DNA of 64,000 bases from Micropterix aruncella (GCA_944548615.1 OX155973.1:21089728-21153727), one strand, 5' to 3'. Counted from the first letter of the stretch, positions 10,201 through 20,610 are shown. Translations and numbers: made by a program. Notes: generated by a model from the sequence alone, not told the origin.

Positions 10201-13200
10201 AAAGGGGACATGAACTATACTTGGCATAGCTCCAACGAGCGGCGTAGCTCCAACTGAAATGAAAAAAAACAACCGACACAAAGACCCGGGGTTATGATCT
10301 TTTACAGCCAGGAAAATAATGAAATAACTACCCGAAGAAGGCATCGCCTAGCTAACAGAAGTTTATAATATCATTTTATAGAGGGGATATGTACCACCTC
10401 AGTGGAAAGTTTTGCAAAGCATAATGATACTTAAACCTGGAAACAGTCCAGAAAATGTCAAATCGTACCGCCCAATTAATATCCTCTTGATTCCTTCTAA
10501 GATTCTGGAAACTCCCTTTCTAAGAAGACTATCTCCGATTATTGATCAAAATAAACTCATTCCTGATCATCAGTTCGGATTTAGATGGCAACATGGAGCT
10601 ATTGAGCTCGTTCACAGGCTAGTCGAAAAAGTTAACACATTTTTAAAAACAAGCTCTTATTGACATGCTCGTCCCAAGCAAACCCTGGGTGCGGCAGCTA
10701 TGTCATAGTGAAACGCCAATAACCATGAAAGAAAACGTATACAAAATTTTGTTTCTGTGCTGTCGACCGTTGAGGAGTCCCCTCTTTGGAAGCCAACCCT
10801 GGGTGCAGCAGCCCTGTCGCGGTGAAACTTAGAACGGGCTATCGTAATTGAATGCTTATACAAATTTCGTTTCTGTGCTGTTGACCGTTGAGGAGTCCCC
10901 TCTTTGGAAGCCAACCCTGGGTGCAGCAGCCCTGTCGCGGTGAAACTTAGAACGGGCTATCGTAATTGAATGCTTATATAAAATTTCTTTTCTGTGCTGT
11001 TGACCGTTGAGGAGTCCCCTCATCGGGAGCCAACCCTGGGTGCAGCAGCCATGTCATAGTCAAATTTAGAACGGGCTGTCATAATTGAATGCGAATACAA
11101 ATATTGTGCGTCTGTGCTGTTGACCGTGGAGGAGTAGCCTCGCCGGGAGCTGAACCAACAAGTAAAATTTCAACTTCATAGGATAAGAGGAAGTGGCTCT
11201 AATTCAGCTTGCAAGATTTGACTTAAACAAACTAATATACTTACTAAAGGTAGAGGTAAAACTCATTAACCAACAAATTGTAAGTTCTGAGATAATTGAG
11301 TTTTAGTGTTAATTGAGTTCTTAATTATATAGAATCCTCAAAATGATTTTTTTCTACTGAATAGCTCCTTTATAATGTAATTTAGTCACTTACTGATAAT
11401 TTCCACTCATGCATTTGGGGTCGCTGATGTAAATAGTGAAAAAAGTCATTTTTGCCAAAAAATTCCCTTACTGAATTTTACCTCTACAGTGGCGAAATGC
11501 TACCGACTACTTACACCATGACCTGAAAATCTCAACAGTGAAGGAGAAAATTAAAACTAAAACGGTGTTCTACCGAAAGAGAATTGTACATCGAGCAAAT
11601 CAACTAACTTCTAAGTTGATGAAAAACCGGGCTTTCCGCAGATTGAAGAGGAGTCCCAGGACTTGCTAGCATAACAATGTGCCAGCACCTATGATCACGG
11701 ATGTGTCATTGGAGACCTACCATTGAAGTCCAGTCAAGTCAATCAAAGGAAAGGCAGAGATAAAAATGTTTAAGAGCCACAACAATTGCTAAATGTGCTA
11801 ATAACAGAACCTAGAAAACAGATATAAAATCGAAGACTATCGCGGTTGTTTGACATTATAAACAGGATAGAAAACGAATTTACCGCGTGAAATTTGTAGG
11901 ACCCGACGTTTCGGTGACGTTGCAGCCGCCGTTGTCTAGGGTAGACTAAAGAGCTGTCAGTCCGTTGTTTTGCGGGTAGGCCGCAAACCGCTGCCGCCAC
12001 TGCGTAGGTTATAACGGTGGTGGGGGGCCGGGCTCGGAGCGCGGGAATTTTTAAAATCCGTCTTGCACACAACACTCACTGTATCCTGTTTTACGTCTTT
12101 GCGTTCGGCGTTCGGCGGCGGGAACATTTTAAGAAGAGGGTTCCACGTAGAAGAGAGTTTGTAGCCGTCATCTCTATTGAAGCTCGGAGTTCTTCTTATT
12201 TCAATGGCTTCCCGGATCATGCGAGGAAAGTAGAATTGTTCCTTGGATAGAACAATGGGATTTTGAAACTGCATCCAGTGGTTACTTCCGCTATCCAATA
12301 TATGTTCGCAGATCGCCGATTTTTCTCGCTGAACGTTTTTAACAGCTTTGATGTGTTCTGTCAGTCGCGTGGCTATGGGCCGTTTCGTTTGTCCAACGTA
12401 GGCTAGACCGCAGCTGCATTCGACTTTATACACACCCGGGGTTTGCAGTGGTATTACATCCTTTACAGGCCTCAAAAATCGAGCTATATTTTGGGTCGGT
12501 TTGAAGATCGTTTTTATATCGAATCTGTTTAGCATCTTACTTATTCGATCAGTCACGCCCTTGACGTATGGTAAGAATGCTCTTGATCTGCTCGGTTTTT
12601 GAGTTTCGTCCGTATTAGATCGTGTGCGTGTCTCGTGATATTTTCCGTATCCATTTTTCCTAAGGACATCATTGACATGTTCCATCTCCTTCGGAAAATT
12701 CTCAGTGTCGCATAGATCGCGTGCTCGATTTACGAGCGACGTTTGCACTGAACGTAGATGGTAGGGATGATGGTGTGAGCTTGCATGCAAATATCTGTCC
12801 GTATGTGTGGGCTTCCGATATACCGTATGTCCGAGAGTATTTATTACGTCGAATCTTTATTTACGAATTTGCCCATTTCGGAGTGTCTTACGGTGGTGAG
12901 AGATAAACTAAGGTCTGAGGACCTCCCTATTAGCTACGCCGACATGCTTCAACATTGCCTGACATCCTGCTACTTTCTATGGAACGGCGATTATTACAAA
13001 CAAATCGACGGAGTAGCAATGGGATGCCCCGTATCGCCGATAGTTAGTGACCTATATATGGAATATTTTGAGGAATTAGCCATAAAAACCTCCAAAGTTA
13101 AACCCATTCTCTGGCTTCGCTACGTGGATGATACCTTCTGCATCCTGAAAGGCAACATTCAAACGGTGAAAGAATTCCTGGGTCATCTAAACTCCATACA

Positions 13201-16200
13201 CCCAAAAATCAGTTTCACCTATGAAGTAGAGAAGGACGGCTCCTTACCATTTTTGGATGTCAAAGTGACGAGGAGAAGTGACAATACTCTCGGACATACG
13301 GTCCGCGCTCCGAGCCCGGCCCCCCACCACCGTTATAACCTACGCAGTGGCGGCAGCGGTTTGCGGCCTACCCGCAAAACAACGGACTGACAGCTCTTTA
13401 GTCTACCCTAGACAACGGCGGCTGCAACGTCACCGAAACGTCGGGTCCTACAAATTTCACGCGGTAAATTCGTTTAGAAAACAGATGCCAATAACACAAC
13501 AAAAAAATGTAGCGATGAAGAAGAAAAATGTGGTTACGACACTGCATGACCGCTTGATGGATTTCGTTTTTATCTGTTTCTTACATTAATGTTGTTTTAG
13601 CTGTTAAAATGTACCTGATATTCGTTGCCTTTAAAGCCTCGGATCCAGCTGGGAACGTTGTATGAAACCTGGACAGGGTGCAACTTTCGATCTCCCAATA
13701 TGTCTATGTAATCGTTCTGACCGAACAAAGCGTGCTTCACATTCCATGAAGGTACAGGACTGTAAAAAAATATGTACTGTAGTAAATACCATCATTAGCC
13801 CTGAACGATTCGCATGAGCGTACCAGGAAGGTCGCAAAAATCATGAGACAGGTGCGTCTATCTGTTTAACTCTTCAGGCCTCGGCCCCACAGCCGATTGA
13901 CAAGTTGATGTCCCAATTTTTTTTTGTAAAAATCAGTAAAAAAAAAAATAATTATGACACTGTCTCACCAAAACATTAATTACTGCCAAACCCCTGTACC
14001 CATAATTAAAATAAAACATATTGACATAATAATACATAATAAAATAAAACAAATTAAATAAAAATAAAATTAAAACGGGGCCGTCACGCTGAATCGGCCA
14101 ATTGGGGCTCTAGGGGTTAATAAATACAGTAAATTGTCCAACAACCTTTACAGCAAAAAAAAAAAACAAAAAAGAATTGAAACATTTATTTTTTTTAATA
14201 TTCTATGTCCTTGTGTACTTGCTAATTAAATACGTTTAATTATATAATATTTATGTTATACTGACTGTATAATTTAAATGTGTACTTCTATGAAATTCAA
14301 CTTCCCACCTTTTTATTATTGTCAATCTTTTGAATACACACCAAAATATTTTGTAAATTACCCACAGAAAACGCATTAGCTTTGTGTGATATGACAATTT
14401 ATGGTGGATATCTGTGTTGGTTTCTTGGAAAATTAAATGAAAAAAAATACAACAAGTTTTCAAGTGCTTGCAAGAAAAATATTCAGGCAGCAGTGGATCA
14501 GGGCCTATATCGAATATTGCAAAGAATATTTTTCCAAGTGGAAGTAGTCATTTTTATGCATAGCCAATATTCCCTAAGCTCTGACCTACAACAAAATTGG
14601 TGCAATAATGGCCTTTACTCGAATCTCAAAAAGCACAAAAATTTAATATTCTTCAGATTGACAACTGCTAAACCATCGGTTCCGAAATGCTAGTCCTCAG
14701 GAGCCTATCAAGTGATCATGTCTCCTATTATTGTAAATAAATAAAATACTAAAAGAGCCTGGAATTCACGGACCGGAGTCGGGCCCATAATAATACTATT
14801 ATTATACTTCTGGGGGGGTGAGCGGTGGATTACGGACTAAAGACAAGCTGTGGTAGGTTTAGGACAGCTGTCTTGCCACATGAGAGCGCTCACCTTACCA
14901 CCCATTCACTTCTCCTTCGAAGCCAAAAGAAGTCTATCTCAAGCAATATTAAGCAAAAGTAGGAAAAAACAAGAGTTTTTAAATAAGTGAAATGAGCCCT
15001 TCAAACAACGCTCGACCAAGTATCAAGTAGATATAGATGATAGGATAGGATCAAAAACGTGTGTGAAGCAGGTATCCGGTAGATATAGATGATAGGAAAA
15101 ATAAAATTAAGTCTGTTATTATGATAGTTTTGAGGAAAAAATAAAGACAATTAGACATGACTTAATGAGATCCACTCGACTTTGGAGCTGGACTTTTTAA
15201 GAAAAACTACACAATAGAATAAAAAACAGATCTTTAACAAAAAAAAATGCAAAACTATCTCATTTAATTTTTAAAATTTAAACAACATCCTTCCTATAGA
15301 AAGCTGTATAAAATCATATTCAAATTTGTTTATTGATATATTGCATCCTTACCTATGAAGCTGCTGCTCTATAAAGGAAATTTAAGGTATGAAAAATATA
15401 TATTTAATTAATAGAAATATTGACCCCCATTATCTATGCATATTTGCCACTTTGATGGGAGTTGCTTAACCCCTAGAGCCCCGATTGGCCCGATTGGATA
15501 TCGGCCAAAACATGATTCAGCGTGACGGCCCCGTTTTAATTTTATTTTAACCCTTGGAGTAAATGGGTATTTTCATGGATGCATCTGTCTCTTTTGCAGG
15601 ATTTTCGGCGACATCGACTTAAAAGTACTATAACTACGAAACTACTACACCAATCATAAAAAGAACAACTGCACAATGATTGCATTGAAATTTCGAATAT
15701 AGAATATTGAAATATCATTTTGTAAAACAATTAGATAATTATGAATAAATATGAGAACGTCAAAGAAGTGAAAAAACAATGGCCGACTTTGGCATTTGCG
15801 ACGCGACATTCAAAGACCCGAAATACTTTATATACACGATAAATGGTACATCTAATCAGTTTAGGGGGACTATATGATGTTGTAGAAATGGTTTTACTTA
15901 CGTTTCGTTCAAATAAACACCGAAAACTACACGAAAAACGTTTCCGAAGCGGCGACACACGCACCGCGGACTTTGACGTTTCGTGAAGGCGGGCGTTCAG
16001 TTTTACTCAACGGATAATTGTTTCAGAACCAGATTTGGTCGTATCATACTCAACGGGTTAATTTAATTTGTTTGTTTTTTGTTATGTTTTATTACGTTAA
16101 AATGTTTTATTTTAATTATGGATACAGTGGTTTGGCAGTAATTAATGTTTTGGTGAGACAGTGTCATAATTAAATTTTTTTACTAATTTTTACTAAAAAT

Positions 16201-19127
16201 TTTTGGGACATCAACTTGTCAATCGGCTGAGGGGCCGAGGCCTGAAGGGTTAATTCCTCTGCTAAAACTCCCGGGGACAGGAACCAATGAAAGCTTTGAA
16301 GGCGTTTTTCACCGACTCTTCAAAGTTGATTTTTCCCCTTGTAAAAAGTTATCTAAATTCTCAAAAAAAAATAAACTACACTGGAGCAAGGTTGTCATAA
16401 GTACTGCGGGTGACTAAGAGTCTCCAGTCGCAACTCCTGCAACTTTGCGACTGTTTGCAGTGAAATCTGTGGTTATGCATTGTCATGCAGAAGCAGTGGC
16501 TATGAGCGATTGACCAGCCTCGGTTATTTAATCACGAGTTTCTCCATTATTGTTTGCAGTTCTTAACAGTACACATTTACGGTAACTGTATAGCCAGACT
16601 GCAAAAAGCTGTATTATAAAACACCTGCACAGGATCTCATATTTGAAAATAATGCGAATTTTCAACTATACCAAGGTTACACAAATGAAAATATTTGAGC
16701 AGAAACAAAGGACGGAAAGACAAACAAACAGTTGATTCTTAAAAAAAAAATTACACGGCCTTGAATTAAAATTTATTTGAATTTGAAATTTCAACTCAAA
16801 CCCAAGTTATTCAAGTTCAAAGTGGCCAGTGTGAAAAAACAGCAATTATAGTGCGATGCATTCTTTTTGAGCTCTCGACCACAGTCTCAAAAATGCTTAC
16901 ACAGATTAAACACAACCTCGTCAAAACTGCACATGAGAAAGAAAATCAAATGGCCTCGTGCTAGACTAGAGCCGCTATATGTAACGGACTTCGCCGTCTT
17001 CCTTAAAACCAAGGCATGTACAGCCAACGACAGAATATTTGATATCGTGATGATGTATTGAAAATTTAAAATTGGCTTTTATAGTCTAATTAACAAATTC
17101 AAATTCAATTTCAAATATTTTTATTCAATGTAAATACATAATATACACATACTGAACGTCAAAAGACAGTAATTGTACTTTTTCCTATTTTTTCCGGCGA
17201 GTTCTACAAGTAAGATTCCACTGGAAAGAACCGCCAAAGAAAACCAGTGACCACTTTTTTGGTACTATTATTGTCCATAATTTATATATAATCAATAATT
17301 CAAAAATATTTCATGTCCCCGGTCCATGTATTTACTTCATCGATGTCCCCGTGAATTGAAGACATGAAACAGAAAGAAAAAAGGCAGGCAGAAAACAAGT
17401 AATTTCACAATAAAATATAAATATTCAAAATAGATCGGCTATGCCTAGTTAGGAGCGACGCAACCATTTGTTACTACAAACGGTGTAATTTTTTTAATCA
17501 AATAAAATAAAAAAATAAATAAATATTGAAGTGATGAATACAAAATAAAAAAAACTTAATTTCGACGTACAAAATCGACTAGCCATCCTAACAGTATTGT
17601 TTTAGAGAATGACTGTACTATAAGTTCATTAGCGATTAACACATGCATTACATGCATAACCGTCCATGATGTAATATCGATAATTAGTTTGGTTTATAAT
17701 ACGGTGTAATATATAATTATGTGGAAAATAACATTAGGATTGTGACACAAAAACACAAAACAATCATGTTTCACTTTCCAAACTATTACCACTTATATAT
17801 TAGGAGCCTCAATTATAACAGTACATCTCAAACACAATACTTTTATAGACTCTGCTTACAACACAATACGATCACCTTTCACTGTCCAAACTATTATTAT
17901 AATTATATGTGCCTCAATTTTACGGTACACAGTAAGACACGTAGTATTATTCATTGAAGTGGATATATTCCTTCTAAATCACTGTCACTGTTTTCAGATC
18001 TACTTTCATCTAAATTAACTGCGTTCATTTCTTCATCACTACTTCCCGTATTTACTACAAATGATAGATTGTCTAAAATTCTATCTAACACCGGTTCGGT
18101 TAGCCTATATTTGTTTTCTATATCGATAACATGACGACAAACATTAGTCCAACATTGGGAGTCTCTGGTTGACATTGTTTCAATTTTATCTATGGCGTGT
18201 GTCATAGCATCGTCCAGTTTAAAAGAAACGTTCTTTTTCGCTACATATCCCTTTATTGACGCGATAGATATTTTACTAGCAGCAGAAAGCCTTTTTAAGA
18301 CCGCTTGCAATTCAATTGTTATTCCGAATTTCGCTTCATCTTTCATGAAATGGTAAATATTTGATATTAATTCCCTTGTCTGGGATTTCAGCGTCTTATT
18401 TCCCAATTTTGTTTTTAACGGCATATTAAACGACGATCACGACAAGAAATAATAGAAAATAAAGTTATTTACCTACTGTACCTCCTGGGATTCAGCACAG
18501 TCGAACGCACGATCACAACACAGAACACGAAGACAAAATACAACACAAAACGTATTTATTTGTTACTCTTCTGATTGTACCGCGAAACGACGGGCCGCTG
18601 AGACAATCACGTATATACTGAAAAATTATCACAGCCCAATTCAACTTAACACTAAACGAATCTATTAGTTATGTAATCGTCTGACTGTACCGTTAAACGG
18701 CTGGCTTCGACGAGAATCTCTCCGTCATTCTCACAGGTATAAAATATGCCTATCCCTTTTTTGGTTTCAGTGCATTGGTGTGCAGTGCAGTGCAATAAAT
18801 GCAATACGTGTGACCTGAGCATGTAGTTGTAGAGCTCAAAAAGAATGCATCGCACAGTACATAGGTAAGGACTCAATTGGTGGACTGCAAAGCTCCTTTT
18901 CTAGTCAATGCATTTGGAACACTCGGAACGACTCTTGGCTAATATACACACTTGTCCATCAACAACATTATAAGCAAGTTTTACTAGGTATGTAATAATA
19001 TATATCTTACCGATAGTCAGGTACAGTCTTATATTTGATGTTCCTGGGCTTCAATCCATGTAGCTCAACTGGATCTTTGTAATTGTATCGTCTAATATAG
19101 CTTTTCTTAGTATCAAAATAACGAGTC
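7144..19127 (-). CDS. mRpL51: mitochondrial ribosomal protein L51 (three exons; 5' exon not found)
   Basis: Exons 19011-19127, 13615-13759 and 7144-7287 (minus strand) splice into 134 consecutive residues plus stop. Every junction is GT-AG: the first exon starts after a phase-2 intron, exons 1/2 share an Arg codon (CG|T), and exons 2/3 join in phase 0. The join gives the mL51 landmarks in order: [47 protein letters not shown] and KTKTG. Family knowledge: mL51 is a protein of the large subunit of the mitochondrial ribosome, imported into the matrix, usually about 130-180 residues. The missing N-terminus should carry the mitochondrial targeting peptide and must lie 5' of 19127 on this strand. 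No frameshift or stop interrupts the exons, so the gene looks functional. Its introns (about 5.2 and 6.3 kb) are filled with transposons. Confidence 0.9.
7501..8724. other. mRpL51 intron: AT-rich, no gene
   Basis: This holds A/T-rich low-complexity sequence, including a short TA run near 7793. A stretch near 8220-8390, with GTGCACTATAATATAGCCTG and flanking GC, looks like a transposon 3' tail. Bases 8560-8640 (TTCTAAATCGGTTCAAGCG) resemble the untranslated end of another element. Nothing codes here. Confidence 0.4.
8725..9818 (-). pseudogene. R2-type (restriction-like endonuclease) LINE, two 3' fragments in tandem
   Basis: Two copies of the same LINE 3' end lie head to tail (about 8725-8952 and 8953-9818). 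The untranslated tail is marked by TTCTGGGGGGTGAGCGGTGG and GGTAGGTTTAGGACAGCTGT. The minus-strand coding part matches the better copy at 51945-52838: [20 protein letters not shown] corresponds to its zinc knuckle, but here the final Cys is replaced (GYK instead of GCK). The frame is broken before the endonuclease, so the copy is dead. It lies in the last mRpL51 intron. Confidence 0.75.
9643..10534. repeat. tandem segmental duplication, about 461 + 431 bp
   Basis: The segment from TCGCAAATAACAGCAAGG through CTAAGAAGACTATCT occurs at 9643-10103 and again at 10104-10534. The copies are near-identical except for a 30-bp block present only in the first (after AATGATACT). The unit fuses the R2-type LINE fragment to a Jockey reverse-transcriptase fragment, so both were joined before duplication. 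Confidence 0.85.
10384..10663 (+). pseudogene. Jockey-type reverse transcriptase fragment
   Basis: The plus strand reads [19 protein letters not shown], then [14 protein letters not shown], then [14 protein letters not shown]. These are the finger motifs of a Jockey-clade LINE reverse transcriptase. The catalytic core (YADD region) is missing because sequence changes abruptly at 10664, where a tandem repeat begins. The same family's C-terminus reappears at 11490-11669. Confidence 0.75.
10675..11152. repeat. minisatellite, four units of about 114-119 bp
   Basis: AACCCTGGGTGC recurs at 10681, 10795, 10913 and 11032, with a degenerate end at about 11150. Each unit also carries CTGTGCTGTTGACCGTTGAG and AACTTAGAACGGGCT. 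The middle units are nearly identical and the outer ones more diverged, as expected from unequal exchange. The array sits between two parts of a Jockey element. Confidence 0.85.
11153..11489. other. intronic spacer, nothing recognised
   Basis: AT-rich sequence between the minisatellite and the Jockey C-terminal fragment. No gene or repeat could be supported. Confidence 0.4.
11490..11669 (+). pseudogene. Jockey LINE C-terminal fragment
   Basis: An open plus-strand stretch ends at TAG 11667-11669. It reads [18 protein letters not shown], then [10 protein letters not shown]. This matches the usual end of Jockey reverse-transcriptase ORFs ('sDLhrDLgxxTVxeEI', then 'RRLKRxxP'). It is probably the same element as the fragment at 10384, interrupted by the 118-bp tandem array. 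Confidence 0.6.
11957..12836 (-). pseudogene. Penelope C-terminal half: linker and GIY-YIG endonuclease
   Basis: The minus-strand frame runs from [15 protein letters not shown] to a terminal [10 protein letters not shown] stop at 11957. The endonuclease is shown by [19 protein letters not shown] (the GIY-YIG equivalents VYK and YVG), with catalytic-type Arg in [12 protein letters not shown] and a later [11 protein letters not shown] segment. These domains are characteristic of Penelope-like retroelements. The frame is uninterrupted, but the reverse transcriptase it needs has been flipped away. Confidence 0.9.
12841..13302 (+). pseudogene. Penelope reverse-transcriptase part, inverted
   Basis: The plus strand carries the catalytic region: [32 protein letters not shown] with the YVDD active site, and [13 protein letters not shown]. 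It stops exactly at LGHTV, where the minus-strand half begins, so about 20 bp (TACTCTCGGACATACGGT) are represented in both halves. It then reads directly into the tail frame [17 protein letters not shown]. The N-terminal part of the reverse transcriptase is absent. Confidence 0.9.
13615..13759 (-). CDS. mRpL51: mRpL51 middle exon
   Basis: The acceptor TTTTTTTACAG and donor CAG|GTACAT bound 145 nt. The first T completes the split Arg codon and 48 codons follow. It contains [14 protein letters not shown] and [17 protein letters not shown], the most conserved core of mL51. A Penelope element ends only 129 bp away on the 3' intron side, and a TTAA MITE lies 110 bp away on the other. Confidence 0.9.
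13870..14116 (-). mobile_element. TTAA MITE, family T3
   Basis: TTAA occurs at both ends (13866-13869 and 14117-14120). Reverse copy: CTCTTCAGGCCTCGGCC at the left, GGGGCTCTAGGGG at the right. The interior includes AAAACATTAATTACTGCCAAA. Non-coding. Confidence 0.85.
14121..14749. other. mRpL51 intron, nothing recognised
   Basis: AT-rich. A 103-codon open frame (14382-14693, +) has no motif I recognise and overlaps an antisense frame. I treat it as chance. Confidence 0.4.
14750..14935 (-). mobile_element. R2-type LINE 3' untranslated fragment
   Basis: This carries the same 3' tail as 8960 and 51950: GGAATTCACGGACCGGAGTC, TTCTGGGGGGGTGAGCGG and GGTAGGTTTAGGACAGCTGT. It stops soon after CTTCGAAGCC. 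It is a short, 5'-truncated copy. Confidence 0.75.
15470..16249 (+). mobile_element. TTAA MITE family T3, inserted in the mariner relic
   Basis: TTAA at 15466-15469 and 16250-16253. Ends CCCCTAGAGCCCCGATTGG and CGAGGCCTGAAGGG. The palindromic GGCCGATATCGGCC region of the family is slightly rearranged here. It is itself interrupted by 15551-16057. Confidence 0.9.
15551..16057 (+). mobile_element. TTAA MITE family T1, inserted in the T3 MITE
   Basis: TTAA at 15547-15550 and 16058-16061. Left end CCCTTGGAGTAAATGGG, right end ATCATACTCAACGGG; the termini are imperfect inverted repeats. A subterminal word ACCAGATTTGGTCG lies near the right end. Family copies also lie at 25454, 33339 and 38877. 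The T3 sequence TTTTATTTTAATTT is restored if this element is removed. Confidence 0.9.
16621..17950. other. mRpL51 intron, no gene
   Basis: AT-rich. Two similar blocks around 17765-17850 and 17865-17925 (CACTTTCCAAACTATTA) form a diverged tandem repeat of roughly 110 bp. No coding region was supported. Confidence 0.4.
17951..18424 (-). CDS. transposon-derived 157-residue protein with truncated helix-turn-helix region
   Basis: A complete minus-strand frame, ATG to stop, with no breaks. Residues 14-60 ([20 protein letters not shown] onward) look like the N-terminal DNA-binding region of insect proteins that accompany DDE_3/IS630-type transposons ('TReiixxvyeFmxxEa... AasKiSxxTv'). Residues 95-130 ([17 protein letters not shown]) and the acidic tail ending DLEGIYPLQ resemble the C-terminus of the same group, so the central DDE part appears to be missing. 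I infer an internally deleted transposon gene that kept its frame. It lies between mRpL51 exons, antisense to none of them. Function unknown; a domesticated role is possible but unproven. Confidence 0.5.
   Translation of the reverse strand: MPLKTKLGNKTLKSQTRELISNIYHFMKDEAKFGITIELQAVLKRLSAASKISIASIKGYVAKKNVSFKLDDAMTHAIDKIETMSTRDSQCWTNVCRHVIDIENKYRLTEPVLDRILDNLSFVVNTGSSDEEMNAVNLDESRSENSDSDLEGIYPLQ
18425..19010. other. mRpL51 intron, no gene
   Basis: Two direct-repeat blocks (TCTGATTGTACCGCGAAACG at about 18571 and GTCTGACTGTACCGTTAAACG at about 18679) lie upstream of the transposon-derived frame. They could be the end of that element. No coding sequence was seen. Confidence 0.4.
19011..19127 (-). 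CDS. mRpL51: mRpL51 upstream exon
   Basis: The acceptor GTTTAATTACAG and donor CG|GTAAGA bound 117 nt. One base completes a codon, 38 codons follow ([20 protein letters not shown] onward), then CG. The YIRRYNYKD segment corresponds to the mature N-terminal part of the protein. An earlier exon with the start codon is implied by the phase-2 entry. Confidence 0.85.
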
Positions 19128-20610
19128 CTGTAATTAAACAAAAGGTGGGAAATTCTAGATGATTCTAAACGTTTTACTCGTCTCATATATCAATACATAA
19201 GGGTTCAGGACTGTAAGGCATTTTTTTAATGGGTGATTCTGTACATTAAACTAAACAAACAAAAGTAACATTTTTCTTTTTTTATATATATTTTTTTATT
19301 TTATCTAAGCGTTTGTCCACGCTGAGGCGCGGGCGAAATAGCGAGCGCGGATGCAAAGTTTTAAACATATGATGCGCTCGTTTGTGTCCACGTTGACTAG
19401 TGAGCGAGTAGCGATTAACCTAGCTTAGCGTGGGCGCGGATATCTCGCGACTGATTTAAACCTTTCTATCTACTCGTGGCGGCCATGTTGCCACGTCTAG
19501 CAGAAAGGCGGCTGCAGGCGGGGCAAAGTCAAACCAGTTTGTACTCGTCGCTCGATCGCGCATGTGCTTTGGCGACAAATTACCAAATGTTGGTAAATAC
19601 GGAGGCTTCATTAGTGCGGTGCAGGCGAGAATTGCAATATGGAAGAGTAAACATCCACATCATAATATACATCAACATCATTATGCAACATTTACATCAT
19701 AAATATAGTTGAGAGCATCCAAGGACATTCGAGTATACTACTATAACTACTATACTACTCGAGTATATACTAAAAAAAACTTTGGTGGGTGATTCTAAGT
19801 CCTCTGTATACGGTGTAAAATTCATCCTGTCGCGGGAAATATTGCAAATCCAACGAAATATTAAAAACTTTTCCATTCCTGAATTGTAATCAAGATTTAG
19901 TAATCAATTTAAAAAATTTCAATATGCTTAGCTATTTACCGCTAATCCGGGATGGCCAGCTGCGCCAAACAAATAATAATTCCGGCCGAAATAATGAAAT
20001 ATTTCGAAAATTTAATGACATACTCAATTAAGCGCGCTCCAGAGATTACCAATAAATTCGACTGCGATATTGACATATTTAAGTGCTTTCCGACCGCGAT
20101 AAAAATCAATTAGCCTTTCTAATGCGACGCGCTAATTACCGTTATAGCCAGGTGTACAATGCGAAACACAAGATCGTTACGATATGACATGAAAACAACT
20201 TATTTAAAAATATATTTGTTCCGTAGTCTCCAACATGAAAATGGGTCCCAAATCTTGTAAAAAACACTAAATTAAGTTAGAAAATAGGACCTCCATATTA
20301 ATAGCATCATTTTGATATATAGTAGTAAACTTTCCTATATAAGATAAGCAAGTTAGTTTTAAAAAATGTATAACATTAAAATAACACCTATATTTAAATT
20401 ATAAAATAATAAACTAATCCTTAATTAAGCTAGACAATAGGATAGCATAATATAACATTAAGAAAATCGGGTAATTGTTACATTTTCATTATTTTATGTC
20501 CTATTTAAACCATGTAACGCCATCTTACGAAGGATAGCAAAACGACCCGTACCAGTATCACGCCTTTCTTACGCAACAAAGGCCGACCATACCCCCACTC
20601 CACTACGATC

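Larger units (their letters stand above)
11824..13475. mobile_element. Penelope-like element, inverted composite copy with 11-bp target duplication
   Basis: It is flanked by AGAAAACAGAT at 11813-11823 and 13476-13486. Inside, the endonuclease half is on the minus strand and the reverse-transcriptase half on the plus strand. Both outer ends carry the same 3' tail in opposite orientation (11824-12045 and 13303-13475). The exact duplication at the outer edges argues that this arrangement entered as one insertion. It lies in an mRpL51 intron. Confidence 0.9.
15395..16620 (-). pseudogene. mariner transposase relic, hosting two nested MITEs
   Basis: Outside the nested insert, the minus strand reads TMEKLVIK, PRLVNRS, LLHDNA and LETLSHP (a broken mariner catalytic HDN segment and the start of the HPPYSPDL block). 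It then reads [13 protein letters not shown] and, across the insertion, [20 protein letters not shown], the usual mariner C-terminus. Several stops are present. The C-terminal coding line continues correctly only if the sequence between the TTAA sites at 15466 and 16250 is removed, which fixes the insertion site. Confidence 0.8.

Noticed and set aside
10675..11152. CRISPR-like array
   Set aside because: The units are 114-119 bp direct tandem repeats with no unique spacers, in a eukaryotic genome. It is a minisatellite.
11870..11940. Hammerhead ribozyme in the Penelope tail
   Set aside because: The coding-strand tail contains CCGAAACGTC, which resembles part of a hammerhead core, but no CTGANGA box was found at a suitable place. 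A covariance search (RFAM hammerhead models) would decide.
13631..13837. 68-codon minus-strand frame starting MRPSWYAH
   Set aside because: It is out of frame with the mRpL51 exon at 13615-13759, whose splice sites and protein motifs are convincing.
19476..19712. First exon of mRpL51 or another host gene
   Set aside because: The open frame is on the plus strand and GC-rich because of the Harbinger-like end. No phase-2 donor fits the mRpL51 upstream exon.
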